64,000 nucleotides of DNA from NCBI RefSeq assembly GCF_900313065.1, contig NZ_OMPU01000013.1:372001-436000 (forward strand). The letters are read 5' to 3'. The translations under genes were made by a program, and so were the position numbers. The first letter of the stretch is position 1. Every line of letters begins with the position of its first letter. Below the pieces are notes generated by a model. It saw nothing but the letters and a program-made list of their open reading frames with translations, was not told the DNA's origin and did not search any database. Shown here in pieces: positions 18,069 through 28,089 of this stretch. Origin of the DNA: Kiloniella sp. EL199 (GTDB taxonomy: Bacteria; Pseudomonadota; Alphaproteobacteria; Kiloniellales; Kiloniellaceae).

Positions 18069-18692
18069 TTATGAGTGTGCAAAAATATCTGTTTCGTCCC
18101 ACCCTGCGATGTCCAGCTTCGCTCTCCAAGGTAGGAAATCAAAGCACGCTTTTGCCATTTCAATTCGGCCTTCTCTGGCAAGTCGTTCATCCAGAATCTT
18201 TACCATGCGGTGGAGATACAGAACGTCAGAAGCTGCGTAACGCAATTGGTCTTCACTTAGATCGGTAGATCCCCAGTCAGAGGACTGTTGTTGTTTGGAA
18301 ATATCAACACTCAAAAGCTCTTTGCAAAGTTCTTTCAGCCCGTGACGATCAGTGTAGGTTCTGATCAGTTTGGAGGCAATCTTTGTACAATATACAGGAT
18401 TACAAGTCACGCCGAGATAACGCTCGATCGCCGCGAGATCAAAGCGGGCAAAGTGGAAAATTTTTGTAATATCCTGGTTGGTGAAAAGAGTTCTCAAGTT
18501 CGGGGCGTCAAAGTTTCCATCTTTGAACTGGACAAGGTGGCAAACACCATCACCTGCAGAGAGTTGAATGAGGCACAGGCGGTCTCTGGAAAGGTTGAGG
18601 CCCATGGTTTCTGAATCAACAGCCACGGATGTGCCGAAGTCAATGTCGTTTGGCAGATCTGTTTGATGAAGGTGAATTTTTACATCGCTCAC
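18069..18692 (-). CDS. rnd: ribonuclease D-type 3'-5' exonuclease
   Basis: 207 residues, covering only the DEDD exonuclease domain; the HRDC domains of E. coli RNase D are absent, as is usual for the short alphaproteobacterial form. The motifs are Exo I AVDSETMGLNL, Exo II FHFARFDLAAI and Exo III YAASDVLYLHRM, which makes it DEDDy. The start is GTG at 18692, with GGAGCC seven bases upstream. The role is probably 3' trimming of tRNA or other small RNA. It lies upstream of kdsD, a conserved neighbour. Confidence 0.92.
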   Translation of the reverse strand: MSDVKIHLHQTDLPNDIDFGTSVAVDSETMGLNLSRDRLCLIQLSAGDGVCHLVQFKDGNFDAPNLRTLFTNQDITKIFHFARFDLAAIERYLGVTCNPVYCTKIASKLIRTYTDRHGLKELCKELLSVDISKQQQSSDWGSTDLSEDQLRYAASDVLYLHRMVKILDERLAREGRIEMAKACFDFLPWRAKLDIAGWDETDIFAHS

Positions 18693-18946
18693 AATGTGGC
18701 TCCTGATTTATCTGTGCTTCCCAAACCTAAAACCTCTGGCGGGTGGTTTGGCAATAATGTGTTTAGTCTGACTGTAAGGCGAATAGTCTAATAATAAAAC
18801 ATCGACTTTGTGTTAATCTCGGCATTCTCACAGCAAAGCTGTTTCTGTCAAGGATGATTGATGATTTCTGCGGTTGAAGGGGGGGTATTTATTCAGGTGT
18901 GGTGTCATTTGTTAATCTAATAATGCGTGTTGGAGGAGGTGCAAAG

Positions 18947-19864
18947 ATGAATGGTTCAAAGGTAGTAACAGTTTTTGGTGGTACCGGTTTCTTGGGGCGC
19001 TATGCGGTTTCCAGATTTGCAAAGGCTGGTTGGCATGTGCGGCTTGCTGTGCGTGATCGTGTGCAAGCATCTTTTCTGACTTGTTGCGGTGATGTTGGCA
19101 GTGTGATGCCTGTTTTTGTTGATGTGAGCGATAAGATCTCCATTGAGCAAGTGATTCGTGGCTCTTCCGCGGTTGTAAACTTGATAGGCATTTTATTTGA
19201 GGGTGGAAAGCAACGTTTTGATTATCTGCACAGTGAACTGCCGGGTGTGATTGCAGAAATTTCGCAAGCGAATGATATCTCTTCATTTGTTCAGGTTTCG
19301 GCTATCGGTGCGGATGTTGCCTCTCCCTCTAGGTATGGGCGCAGTAAGGGAGAAGGCGAAGCCGCTGTTCTGGGGGCATTTCCCTCTGCGAGTGTTTTGC
19401 GGCCGAGTATTGTGTTCGGGGCTGAAGATGATTTCTTTAATCGGTTTGATCGGATGTCTGCTGTGAGTCCTTTCTTGCCCTTGGTTTGTGGTGGCGTCGC
19501 AAAGTTTCAACCCGTTTATGTCAGGGATGTGGCGGAAGCTGTTTTGAAGTGCGTTCAGCAACCAGATGTACATGGAGGGCACATTTATGAGCTTGGAGGA
19601 CCCAGGGTTCTTTCTTTCCGGGATTGTTTGGATCTCTTGCAAAAATACAATGGTCGCTCTCGACCTTATCTTGTCTTGCCGTTTTCGGTTGCGTATTTGC
19701 AGGCCATTTTCATGGAGCTTATGCCACAACCACCTTTGACGCGGGATCAGCTAAAGATGCTCAAGAAGGATAACGTGGTCGCTGATACAGTACGTGGCTT
19801 TGACGAAATTGGTGTCTCTCCTGTTGATGTGGAGGTTATTTTGCCTACCTATTTAGAGGGTTAA
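18947..19864 (+). CDS. complex I NDUFA9 subunit family protein (atypical SDR)
   Basis: 305 residues. The N-terminal nucleotide-binding loop is TVFGGTGFLGRYAVSRFAKAG, with VQVSAIGADVASPSRYGRSKGEGE containing the YxxxK pair, and VLRPSIVFGAEDDFFNRF follows. This matches the NDUFA9-like atypical SDRs of alphaproteobacteria, thought to bind NAD(P)H and assist complex I. The start is set at 18947 by the strong ribosome-binding site GGAGGAGG; a longer frame to 18899 lacks one. It is monocistronic. Confidence 0.9.
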   Translation: MNGSKVVTVFGGTGFLGRYAVSRFAKAGWHVRLAVRDRVQASFLTCCGDVGSVMPVFVDVSDKISIEQVIRGSSAVVNLIGILFEGGKQRFDYLHSELPGVIAEISQANDISSFVQVSAIGADVASPSRYGRSKGEGEAAVLGAFPSASVLRPSIVFGAEDDFFNRFDRMSAVSPFLPLVCGGVAKFQPVYVRDVAEAVLKCVQQPDVHGGHIYELGGPRVLSFRDCLDLLQKYNGRSRPYLVLPFSVAYLQAIFMELMPQPPLTRDQLKMLKKDNVVADTVRGFDEIGVSPVDVEVILPTYLEG

Positions 19865-19976
19865 CTATATAGTCTCATATCGGAACTATATTCTTGTCTT
19901 AAATAAACTTACTTTATATTTTTACCGATCAGTTAGTGTGTTGTTTGACAAATAGGTCAAATATAGTTACCTATAT
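19863..19976 (+). promoter_or_regulatory. repeated AACTATAT motif and inverted repeats upstream of gltD
   Basis: AACTATAT occurs at 19863-19870 and 19884-19891, a 21-base period, and inverted at 19961-19968. The inverted copy forms part of ATATAG-TTAC-CTATAT (19961-19976). Next to it TTTGAC (19944-19949) and GTCAAA (19956-19961) form another inverted repeat that contains TTGACA, a possible -35 element. A regulator-binding region is plausible. No regulator is identified. Confidence 0.35.
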
Positions 19977-20085
19977 TGTCCATTGATCATTGTGATGATT
20001 TGCGGGTGCGGCCCAAATTCCAAAGAAGTAGCCAGCAAGCTTCTGTAAATAAAAACAAAATAGTTGCCCGATTAGGAGAGAGACA

Positions 20086-21513
20086 ATGTCCGAAAAGATG
20101 CTGAAGTTTGTTCAGCAAGGCAGGGAAATGCCTGAAAAGAGATCTGCTGATCAGCGAAATGAAGATTTTCGTGAAATTTACGATTCTTTTTCCGAAGCTG
20201 CGGCGCAAATTCAGGCGAGTCGCTGTTCTCAGTGCGGTGTCCCTTTTTGCCAGATCCATTGTCCTCTCTCTAATAATATTCCTGATTGGTTGATGCTTAC
20301 AGCCAATGGGCGTTTGGAAGAAGCCTACGAAATTTCTCAGGCTACAAACAACTTTCCGGAGATTTGCGGACGTATTTGTCCCCAAGACAGATTGTGCGAA
20401 GGTTCCTGTGTTATTCAGCAATCAGGGCATGAAACCGTAACAATTGGTGCTGTAGAGAAATATATTACGGATACCGCTTGGGAGAACGGTTGGGTTCAAT
20501 CGGTAAAACCTGTGCGCGAACGCGCTGAAAAAATTGGTATTATTGGGGCTGGTCCCGGTGGTTTGGCAGCTGCTGAACAGTTACGCCGCAAAGGGTATCA
20601 GGTTCATGTTTATGATCGATATGACCGTGCGGGAGGCCTTTTATCTTATGGTATTCCCGGGTTTAAGCTGGAAAAGTATGTTGTAGATCGCCGGATCAAG
20701 CTGTTGGAAGATGCAGGAATTGTTTTCCATCTTGGTATCGATATTGGTGGCTCAACTTCTTTTGCAGAAATTCGTGAGAAATATGATGCTCTTTTGATCG
20801 CAACAGGTGTTTATCAAGCGCGGGACCTTCGTCTGCCTGGTAGCGAACTTGGTAATATACTGCCTGCGCTATATTATCTTACAGAAGCAAATCGTAACGA
20901 CCTTGGTATGAAGTCGGATCATATGAGTGATGGACTTAATGCCAAGGGTAAAGATGTTGTCGTTATTGGTGGTGGTGACACAGCGATGGATTGTGTCCGG
21001 ACTGCTGTTCGTCAAGGGGCGAAATCGGTCAAGTGTCTCTATCGGCGTGATAAAGAAAATATGCCGGGTTCAGAACGTGAAGTGAAGAATGCCGAAGAAG
21101 AGGGTGTAGAATTTGTATGGTTGTCATCGCCGGATGCTTTTATTGGCGATGAAAATGTACGCGAAGTTTTGGTCTCAAAAGTACATCTTGGAGTGCCGGA
21201 TTCCTCTGGCCGACAGGTTCCGCAAATTGTACCTGATTCTCGCGAAGCTATTCCTGCTGACTTGGTGATCAAGGCCCTTGGTTTCTCACCAGAAAATCTG
21301 CCCCAATTGTTTAACGAACAAGGGTTGGAAGTCAGCAGTTATGGTACGCTGAGGGTTGATAACTCGACGATGATGACCGCATTGGATGGTGTCTTTGCCG
21401 CCGGTGATATTGTCCGTGGAGCATCATTAGTCGTTTGGGCGATCAAGGATGCCCGTGATGCTGCCGATCAAATCCATACCTATATTGAGCGCAGAAAAAC
21501 TGCCGCCGCCTGA
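20086..21513 (+). CDS. gltD: glutamate synthase (NADPH) small subunit
   Basis: Passes electrons from NADPH through FAD to the large subunit for glutamate synthesis. 475 residues. The N-terminal iron-sulfur cysteines are in CSQCGVPFCQIHCPLSNN and CGRICPQDRLCEGSC. The FAD loop is GIIGAGPGGLAAAEQLRRKG, the NADPH loop is VVVIGGGDTAMDCVRTAVRQG, and the C-terminal FAD motif is GVFAAGDIVRGASLVVWAI. The ribosome-binding site GGAGAG precedes the ATG. It stands before gltB in one operon, 11 bases apart, the order known from Azospirillum. Confidence 0.97.
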   Translation: MSEKMLKFVQQGREMPEKRSADQRNEDFREIYDSFSEAAAQIQASRCSQCGVPFCQIHCPLSNNIPDWLMLTANGRLEEAYEISQATNNFPEICGRICPQDRLCEGSCVIQQSGHETVTIGAVEKYITDTAWENGWVQSVKPVRERAEKIGIIGAGPGGLAAAEQLRRKGYQVHVYDRYDRAGGLLSYGIPGFKLEKYVVDRRIKLLEDAGIVFHLGIDIGGSTSFAEIREKYDALLIATGVYQARDLRLPGSELGNILPALYYLTEANRNDLGMKSDHMSDGLNAKGKDVVVIGGGDTAMDCVRTAVRQGAKSVKCLYRRDKENMPGSEREVKNAEEEGVEFVWLSSPDAFIGDENVREVLVSKVHLGVPDSSGRQVPQIVPDSREAIPADLVIKALGFSPENLPQLFNEQGLEVSSYGTLRVDNSTMMTALDGVFAAGDIVRGASLVVWAIKDARDAADQIHTYIERRKTAAA

Positions 21514-21524
21514 GGAGAGAGCAA

Positions 21525-24500
21525 ATGGAACATAAAAAAATAACTCCGAACCCGATTTCACAATGGGAACAAAAGGCAGCACACTATCAAAAGCATGGCC
21601 TGTATGATCCGGAGGACGAACATTCGTCCTGTGGTGTCGGGCTGATTGCTGCGGTTGATGGTAAACCACGTCGCTCTGTCGTTGAGGCAGGTATTGAGGC
21701 GCTGAAGGCGGTTTGGCACCGTGGTGCTGTAGATGCAGATGGCAAGACTGGCGATGGTTGCGGTATTCACGTTGAAATTCCAAAAGGCTTTTTTCAGGAA
21801 CACATAGAACACATTGGCTATGCGCAAAAAAACGAAGACCTTGCCATCGGTATGGTCTTCTTGCCGCGAACCGATTTTGGGTCTCAAGAGCGTTGCCGTG
21901 TTATTGTCGAACGCGAAATTCTGAACTTTGGCTATTCCATTTACGGATGGCGACAGGTGCCTGTTAATACCGCAATTTGCGGTGAAAAAGCGAGTTTGAA
22001 CCGCCCCGAGATTGAACAGATCATGATCGCGAACAGCAAAGGTGTTGATGCGGAGCGATTTGAGACGGATCTCTATATTATTCGACGCCGTATTGAAGCG
22101 GCAGTAGAGCGTGATTCAATCAAAGATTTTTATATTTGCTCACTGAGTTGTCGCTCTATTATTTACAAAGGAATGGTTCTCGCAGAAAAGCTGGCTGATT
22201 TCTATCCTGATTTGCTGGACGAACGCTTTGTTTCAAGCTTTGCGATTTTCCATCAGCGCTTTTCTACAAATACTTTCCCGACATGGCATTTGGCTCAACC
22301 TTTCCGTGTTATTGCGCATAATGGTGAAATCAATACGCTTCGTGGCAACGTCAATTGGATGAAATCCCACGAATGCCGCATTGATCACCCAAAGTTCGGA
22401 TCGCATGTTGAGGATTTGAAGCCGGTTATTCTGCCGGGAAGTTCTGATTCTGCGGCGTTGGATGCTGTCTTTGAGTTGATGATCAGATCTGATCGAAGTC
22501 TTCCCATGGCGAAGACCCTTCTTGTGCCAGAATCCTGGAGTAAAAACGACGCTGTTCCCCAACACCACAAAGAACTTTATGCCTATTGTAATGCCGTGAT
22601 GGAACCTTGGGATGGACCTGCTGCAGTATGTGGTTTTTCTGGTCCGTGGGCGCTGGCTGGTACTGATCGGAATGGTTTGCGTCCGATGCGCTATGCGATT
22701 ACCCGCGATGGTTTGCTGTTTGCAGGGTCAGAAACCGGGATGGTTCATATTGATGTTGATCGTGTGATTGAGAAAGGGCGTCTTGGCCCCGGACAGATGA
22801 TCGCGGTCAACTTTGAAGAGGGCAAGATATACAAGGATAAAGAGATCAAAGATCGTCTGGCCGCTCAGCAACCTTTTGGTGATTGGCTGAAAAATATCCT
22901 TGTGATTGATGATCTGGTTAAGAAGCACAAATATAGCAGAGAGCCCCTTTCTAAAGATGAACTGCGTCGTCGCCAGTTAGATTTTGGGCTGACTATTGAG
23001 GACATGGAACTCATCCTGCATCCAATGGTCGAAACGGCAAAAGAAGCGATGGGATCAATGGGGGATGATACGCCCTTGGCAGTTCTGTCTGATAATGTGC
23101 GACCTATGCACCACTTCTTTCGCCAGAACTTTAGTCAGGTGACAAATCCTCCGATTGACAGTCTGCGCGAAAAACAGGTCATGTCTTTGATTACTCGCAT
23201 TGGTAATCTCGGCAATGTTCTGGACGAAGAAGAAGGTCAGGTTACAATTCTTCAACTTGATTCGCCTGTCCTGACGAACTCGGAATTTGTTGCTCTCTCC
23301 AAGCACATGGGGCGTACCGTTGGTGTGGTTGACTGTACCTTTGAGGCTAACGGTAAGCCCGGAGCACTCCGTCATGCTTTGCACCGCATCCGTCGTGAAG
23401 CTGAAGAATTGGTTAGAGAGGGGTTCGAGCATGTTGTCCTGAGCGATGAGGCGCAATCTGCTGAACGGGTTTCCATACCTATGATTCTGGCGACAGGTGC
23501 TGTTCATACACATCTGGTAGACCACAAACTACGGTCATTCTGTTCCATCAACGTGCGCAGTGCTGAATGTCTGGATGTTCATTACTTCGCAGTTTTGATT
23601 GGTGTGGGGGCGACAACTGTGAATGCCTATCTGACAGAAGAGGCTATTGCAGATCGTCATCGTCGTGGTTTGTTCGGTGATTTGTCGTTTGATGATTGTA
23701 TGGAACGCTATACAAAGGCTGTGGATGACGGCTTGCTCAAGATAATGGGCAAGATGGGAATATCTGTTATTTCCTCTTATCGTGGTGGATACAATTTTGA
23801 AGCTCTTGGCCTGTCCCGTACGCTGGTTGATGAGTTCTTCCCGGGTATGCCAAGCCGGATTTCCGGGATTGGGATGACAGGGCTGGAAGAAAAGGCCCTC
23901 GAGCTTCACGAAAAGGCGTGGGAATCTGATTCTACAGCCCTGCCAATTGGCGGTTTTTACCGTTATCGCGCTGGTGGTGAAGAGCATGCATGGGAAGGCC
24001 AGTTAATCCACACCATGCAAACAGCTGTTACCAAAGGGTCTTATTCGCTCTTTAAGAAATACACCAAGGGATTGGAAAGTCGTCGTCCGATTAACCTAAG
24101 AGATCTTCTGGATTTCAAGCGGGCGACAGATGGTGGTCTGGATGTTGAAGATACAGAATCTATTACATCCCTCCGAAAGCGTTTTATTACCCCGGCGATG
24201 TCTTTGGGGGCGTTGAGCCCTGAAGCGCACGGAACGCTCAATATTGCCATGAACCGGATCGGTGCCAAATCTGATTCAGGGGAAGGCGGCGAGGTGCCTG
24301 AACGTTATGTGCCACATCCGAACGGCGACAACGAAAATTCGGCTATTAAACAGGTTGCATCGGGTCGTTTCGGTGTAACGGCAGAATATCTCAACAAGTG
24401 CCGTGAAATTGAAATTAAAGTTGCCCAAGGTGCAAAGCCGGGTGAGGGCGGACAGCTTCCGGGCTTCAAGGTGACAAAGCTGATTGCGCGCCTGCGTCAT

Positions 24501-26066
24501 TCCACACCCGGTGTGACCTTGATCTCTCCGCCACCTCATCATGATATCTACTCGATTGAGGATCTTGCGCAACTTATCTATGACTTGAAGCAGATTAATT
24601 CGAAAGCCAAGGTTTGTGTGAAGCTTGTTGCACGGTCTGGTATTGGTACGGTTGCCGCAGGGGTAGCGAAAGCAAAGGCCGATATTATTTTGATTTCCGG
24701 TAATGTCGGTGGAACGGGTGCTTCACCACAAACATCGGTCAAGTTCGCTGGGGTGCCTTGGGAAATTGGTCTGAGTGAAGTTCAGCAGGTTCTTACTCTC
24801 AACGGACTGCGGAATAATGTTACGCTCCGAACAGATGGTGGTTTGAAAACCGGACGTGATATCGTTATTGCGGCTCTTTTGGGAGCAGAGGAATATGGTG
24901 TTGGGACGGCGTCGTTGGTTGCTATGGGCTGTATTATGGTGCGCCAATGTCATTCCAATACTTGTCCTGTCGGGGTTTGCACGCAGGATGATGATCTGCG
25001 AGCGAAGTTTGATGGTACGCCAGAAAAGGTCGTGAACCTCTTTAGCTTTATCGCAGAAGAAGTGCGCGAGATCCTTGCCTCACTCGGTTATAAAACGTTG
25101 AATGAAATCATTGGTCGAACTGACTTGTTGAAACAGGTCAGTCGAGGCGCACCACATCTTGATGATCTGGATCTTAACCCGCTGCTTGCTTTGGCTGATA
25201 GTGGTGATTCAAAGCGTTACTGTACTCTCGAAGGACGCAACGCCGTGCCTGATACGCTTGATGCACAGATCATCGAAGATGCGAACCCTTTCTTTGAAGT
25301 GGGTGAAAAGATGCAGTTGCAGTACAACGTGCGCAACACGCACCGTGCCGTTGGAACACGTCTGGCGTCAAAGATTACAACCCGTTTTGGCATGAAAGAA
25401 TTGCAACCGGGACATATTACGGTTCGCTTGCGTGGTTCTGCCGGGCAGTCATTGGGTGCTTTTGCTGTTCAGGGTATGAAGCTGGAGGTCTTTGGTGATG
25501 CTAATGATTATGTTGGCAAGGGTCTTTCCGGTGGAGAGATTGTGGTGCGACCTTTGGCGTCAAGCAAGCTGCCCACTCAGCACAACACGATTATAGGGAA
25601 TACGGTTCTCTACGGTGCTACGGCAGGTAAACTGTTTGCTGCCGGACAGGCTGGGGAGCGCTTTGCTGTGCGAAATTCCGGTGCGCAGGTTGTTGTCGAA
25701 GGCTGTGGCTCCAACGGTTGTGAATATATGACAGGCGGAACGGCTGTTATTCTTGGTGATGTGGGCATGAACTTTGCGGCCGGGATGTCTGGTGGCATGG
25801 CCTTTGTTTATGATCCGAGCCGTATCCTGCCGAGCCGTATCAATGACGAGAGTGTTATCTATCAACAGGTTGAGACAGACCATTGGGAACAGGTGTTGCT
25901 GGATCTGGTAAAAGAGCATCATGCAGAGACGCAATCGGTTTACACCGAGCGTTTGTTGAATGACTGGGCGCAAATCAAAGGTGATTTCTGGCAGGTGGTT
26001 CCAAAGGAAATGCTAGCGTTGCTTGAGCATCCTGTAACAGATTCTGCAGAACTTAAATCAGCTTAA
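21525..26066 (+). CDS. gltB: glutamate synthase large subunit
   Basis: Hydrolyses glutamine and channels ammonia to 2-oxoglutarate. 1513 residues. A 35-residue propeptide precedes Cys36 in SSCGVGLIAAVDGK, the catalytic N-terminal nucleophile after processing. The class II amidotransferase domain carries FHQRFSTNTFPTWHLAQPFR. A central domain follows, then the FMN-binding synthase domain (GEGGEVPERY, KPGEGGQLPG, SGNVGGTGASP) and the 3Fe-4S cysteines in CIMVRQCHSNTCPVGVC. The C-terminal beta-helix GXGXG domain closes the protein. A good terminator follows. Confidence 0.97.
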   Translation: MEHKKITPNPISQWEQKAAHYQKHGLYDPEDEHSSCGVGLIAAVDGKPRRSVVEAGIEALKAVWHRGAVDADGKTGDGCGIHVEIPKGFFQEHIEHIGYAQKNEDLAIGMVFLPRTDFGSQERCRVIVEREILNFGYSIYGWRQVPVNTAICGEKASLNRPEIEQIMIANSKGVDAERFETDLYIIRRRIEAAVERDSIKDFYICSLSCRSIIYKGMVLAEKLADFYPDLLDERFVSSFAIFHQRFSTNTFPTWHLAQPFRVIAHNGEINTLRGNVNWMKSHECRIDHPKFGSHVEDLKPVILPGSSDSAALDAVFELMIRSDRSLPMAKTLLVPESWSKNDAVPQHHKELYAYCNAVMEPWDGPAAVCGFSGPWALAGTDRNGLRPMRYAITRDGLLFAGSETGMVHIDVDRVIEKGRLGPGQMIAVNFEEGKIYKDKEIKDRLAAQQPFGDWLKNILVIDDLVKKHKYSREPLSKDELRRRQLDFGLTIEDMELILHPMVETAKEAMGSMGDDTPLAVLSDNVRPMHHFFRQNFSQVTNPPIDSLREKQVMSLITRIGNLGNVLDEEEGQVTILQLDSPVLTNSEFVALSKHMGRTVGVVDCTFEANGKPGALRHALHRIRREAEELVREGFEHVVLSDEAQSAERVSIPMILATGAVHTHLVDHKLRSFCSINVRSAECLDVHYFAVLIGVGATTVNAYLTEEAIADRHRRGLFGDLSFDDCMERYTKAVDDGLLKIMGKMGISVISSYRGGYNFEALGLSRTLVDEFFPGMPSRISGIGMTGLEEKALELHEKAWESDSTALPIGGFYRYRAGGEEHAWEGQLIHTMQTAVTKGSYSLFKKYTKGLESRRPINLRDLLDFKRATDGGLDVEDTESITSLRKRFITPAMSLGALSPEAHGTLNIAMNRIGAKSDSGEGGEVPERYVPHPNGDNENSAIKQVASGRFGVTAEYLNKCREIEIKVAQGAKPGEGGQLPGFKVTKLIARLRHSTPGVTLISPPPHHDIYSIEDLAQLIYDLKQINSKAKVCVKLVARSGIGTVAAGVAKAKADIILISGNVGGTGASPQTSVKFAGVPWEIGLSEVQQVLTLNGLRNNVTLRTDGGLKTGRDIVIAALLGAEEYGVGTASLVAMGCIMVRQCHSNTCPVGVCTQDDDLRAKFDGTPEKVVNLFSFIAEEVREILASLGYKTLNEIIGRTDLLKQVSRGAPHLDDLDLNPLLALADSGDSKRYCTLEGRNAVPDTLDAQIIEDANPFFEVGEKMQLQYNVRNTHRAVGTRLASKITTRFGMKELQPGHITVRLRGSAGQSLGAFAVQGMKLEVFGDANDYVGKGLSGGEIVVRPLASSKLPTQHNTIIGNTVLYGATAGKLFAAGQAGERFAVRNSGAQVVVEGCGSNGCEYMTGGTAVILGDVGMNFAAGMSGGMAFVYDPSRILPSRINDESVIYQQVETDHWEQVLLDLVKEHHAETQSVYTERLLNDWAQIKGDFWQVVPKEMLALLEHPVTDSAELKSA

Positions 26067-26126
26067 GTTCTGAGAGGCAGGGCATAAATAAAGGAGCTGT
26101 ATTCGTTACGGCTCCTTGTTTTTTTG
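26049..26126 (+). terminator. terminator of gltDB
   Basis: The main hairpin pairs AAGGAGCTGTA (26091-26101) with TACGGCTCCTT (26107-26117), including one G-T pair, and is followed by a T-rich run. An earlier perfect eight-base inverted repeat, GAACTTAA (26049-26056) with TTAAGTTC (26063-26070), spans the gltB stop codon. Confidence 0.85.
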
Positions 26127-26149
26127 CATTAAGCATGGTGATAGATATT

Positions 26150-26482
26150 TTAACTTAGATAGTTTTCCAGCAAGGATACCAGCGTGTTGGACAAGTTATC
26201 GGGTTGATGGCATTTCAGGGGGTGCGATGTTTCAGTTTCATAAAAGCCAAGGTCCTCATTGAAGCGAAGTTTTCCTTCTTCGAACTCTCTTGATTGAAAG
26301 CCGTTTTCTTCGCTCATGGAGACAAAGATAAGCTTCTGAATGGAGTGATCTTGGTTGATTAAAATCCAGTGGAAAATATCTGACTTGGCAGCCGTTGCCG
26401 GAAGATCCAAGCGTTTAATTTCAACAAGGTTTATATCTTCATTCGAGAAATAAAAAAGAGTTTGAAAACGTGGTGCGTTCAA
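26150..26482 (-). CDS. hypothetical protein
   Basis: 110 residues with no family I recognise. It starts MNAPRFQTLFYFSNEDINLV. There is no signal peptide or membrane segment, and the composition is mixed and slightly acidic. It looks like a small soluble alpha/beta domain (FHWILINQDHSIQKLIFVSM). It lies 31 bases downstream of the ArsR-type regulator gene on the same strand and may be cotranscribed with it. Confidence 0.6.
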   Translation of the reverse strand: MNAPRFQTLFYFSNEDINLVEIKRLDLPATAAKSDIFHWILINQDHSIQKLIFVSMSEENGFQSREFEEGKLRFNEDLGFYETETSHPLKCHQPDNLSNTLVSLLENYLS

Positions 26483-26513
26483 ATTTTTGTCCTGTATTAC
26501 GGATTAGTGGGTC

Positions 26514-27203
26514 TTAATCAGTGAGCAATGGGAACTGGGCATGAAACGCGGCTTCACCACTACGTGAGAACTGAACAACCCTCATATCATCAAGGCGTTT
26601 TGCCCAGCCCTTTTCATAGATGTGATCCAGTAAGGCAGTACCAAGTGATCCTGCGAGATGGCTTCTGCGTGCGCTCCAGTCCAAACAAGATTTACAGAGT
26701 GGACGCTTGGCTTTTTGCAATGGATCAAGATCAATACCCAGATCTTTTATAAAATCACGACCTGAGTTTGTAAGTGTAATCTCATCCTGATTTTCGAGAA
26801 GAAATCTTCTGCCAACCAGACTGTCAAACATCTGAACGCCAAATTCACCGGCAAGATGATTATAACAAACCCGTGCCTTCCTCATTTCAGGGGCTTTAGG
26901 GCCTGTACGGGTTCGGATATGCCCTTTTTTTGCAGCTAAACCCATCATGGTTTCAAGCAAAGCAGCCACATCTTCATCTGCGAGATTGAAGTATCGATGA
27001 CGTCCTTGCTTGCGTTGACGTATCATGCCACCAGCTTCAAGTTTTTTAAGATGAGCGCTGGTTGTTTGTAAGGTGATGCCTGCTTCATGGGCAAGTTCAC
27101 TGGCCGTCAGGGCTTTTCCGCTAATCAAGGCAGAGAGCATATTTGCCCGGGCTGGGTCTCCGATGAGGGAGCCGATAAGAGTGATATCTGGTCCTTCTTT
27201 CAT
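26514..27203 (-). CDS. ArsR-family helix-turn-helix regulator
   Basis: 229 residues. The N-terminal winged helix (IGDPARANMLSALISGKALT, then EAGITLQTTSAHLKKLEAGG and RQKQGRHRYF-like KQGRHRYFNL) is ArsR type. The C-terminal half carries paired CYNHLAGEFGVQ and CLDWSARRSHLAGSLG motifs, seen in a subgroup of larger ArsR-like regulators whose ligand is not known to me. The conserved cysteines could sense metal or redox state. It is divergent from the GST gene, which may be its target. Confidence 0.85.
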   Translation of the reverse strand: MKEGPDITLIGSLIGDPARANMLSALISGKALTASELAHEAGITLQTTSAHLKKLEAGGMIRQRKQGRHRYFNLADEDVAALLETMMGLAAKKGHIRTRTGPKAPEMRKARVCYNHLAGEFGVQMFDSLVGRRFLLENQDEITLTNSGRDFIKDLGIDLDPLQKAKRPLCKSCLDWSARRSHLAGSLGTALLDHIYEKGWAKRLDDMRVVQFSRSGEAAFHAQFPLLTD

Positions 27204-27417
27204 GCTTCGATATTAAGCGAACTATGTGAAGGTGTAAACCTCACCCTGAAAAGTCAATTTAAAAAGAGATGTCATTTTTTCGACAAAATTTAAGTAGATT
27301 TATAATTCTTCATTTAAAAACAAAGTGTTTTCTTCGTTATTATTCTGTGTCAGATCTTTTGCCTAAACTTGTTTTCCGTGGTTTTCTCATTCGCTCAGTA
27401 GGGTTATAGTCCAGAAA

Positions 27418-28089
27418 ATGAGAAAGCTTCATCATCTTCCCCTCGATTCTGGCTGTCGTAAAATTCGCATGTTGTTGCGAGAGAAAAAGCTCGAATTCGA
27501 ATTATATGCTGAAAAAGTCTGGGAGCGCCGCGAAGCGTTCTTGGCACTAAATCCGGCTGGCGAAGTACCTGTGCTTGTTGAAGATGATGGAACAAGCATA
27601 ACAGGTGGTGCACAGGTCATCTCTGAATATCTGGAAGAAGCCTACCCAGATCAAAGCCTTTTGGGCGATGATCCTTTGTGTCGCGCCGAAGTCAGGCGTT
27701 TGATTTCGTGGTTTGATGACAAATTCCGCCGTGAAGTTACCGCTAATCTGGTTGAAGAGAAGATGCTAAAGCGTTTTCTGGGGCTGGGAGAGCCAAATTC
27801 TCAGGCTATACGGGCAGGGCACGCCAATATTCATTATCATTTGGAATACATCAGTTGGCTTACAGATCGCAGAACATGGTTGGCCGGTGATGATTTTTCG
27901 CTGGCTGATATAACGGCTGCTTCTCACATCTCATCCCTTGACTATATCGGGGATGTTCCCTGGAAAGAGCATCAAGGGGCCAAAGACTGGTACGCGCGTG
28001 TAAAATCCCGCCCTTGTATGCGCGGTGTTCTAACCGATTTGATACCGGGTGTGCCACCGCCCAAACACTATGCTGATCTCGATTTCTAG
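27418..28089 (+). CDS. glutathione S-transferase family protein
   Basis: 223 residues. A thioredoxin-like N-terminal domain holds SGCRKIRMLLREKKLEFEL, NPAGEVPVLVEDDGT (with the cis-Pro) and ISEYLEEAYPDQSLLG. A helical C-terminal domain contains LAGDDFSLADITAASHISSLDYIGD, the usual GST N-capping box. The substrate cannot be read from the sequence. The gene starts 214 bases from a divergent ArsR-type regulator. Its stop codon lies inside a perfect inverted repeat. Confidence 0.9.
   Translation: MRKLHHLPLDSGCRKIRMLLREKKLEFELYAEKVWERREAFLALNPAGEVPVLVEDDGTSITGGAQVISEYLEEAYPDQSLLGDDPLCRAEVRRLISWFDDKFRREVTANLVEEKMLKRFLGLGEPNSQAIRAGHANIHYHLEYISWLTDRRTWLAGDDFSLADITAASHISSLDYIGDVPWKEHQGAKDWYARVKSRPCMRGVLTDLIPGVPPPKHYADLDF

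Noticed and set aside
17873-18190. 105-residue minus-strand frame between rnd and kdsD
   Set aside because: It overlaps the end of rnd in another frame and gives no recognisable protein; the ribosome-binding site is absent.
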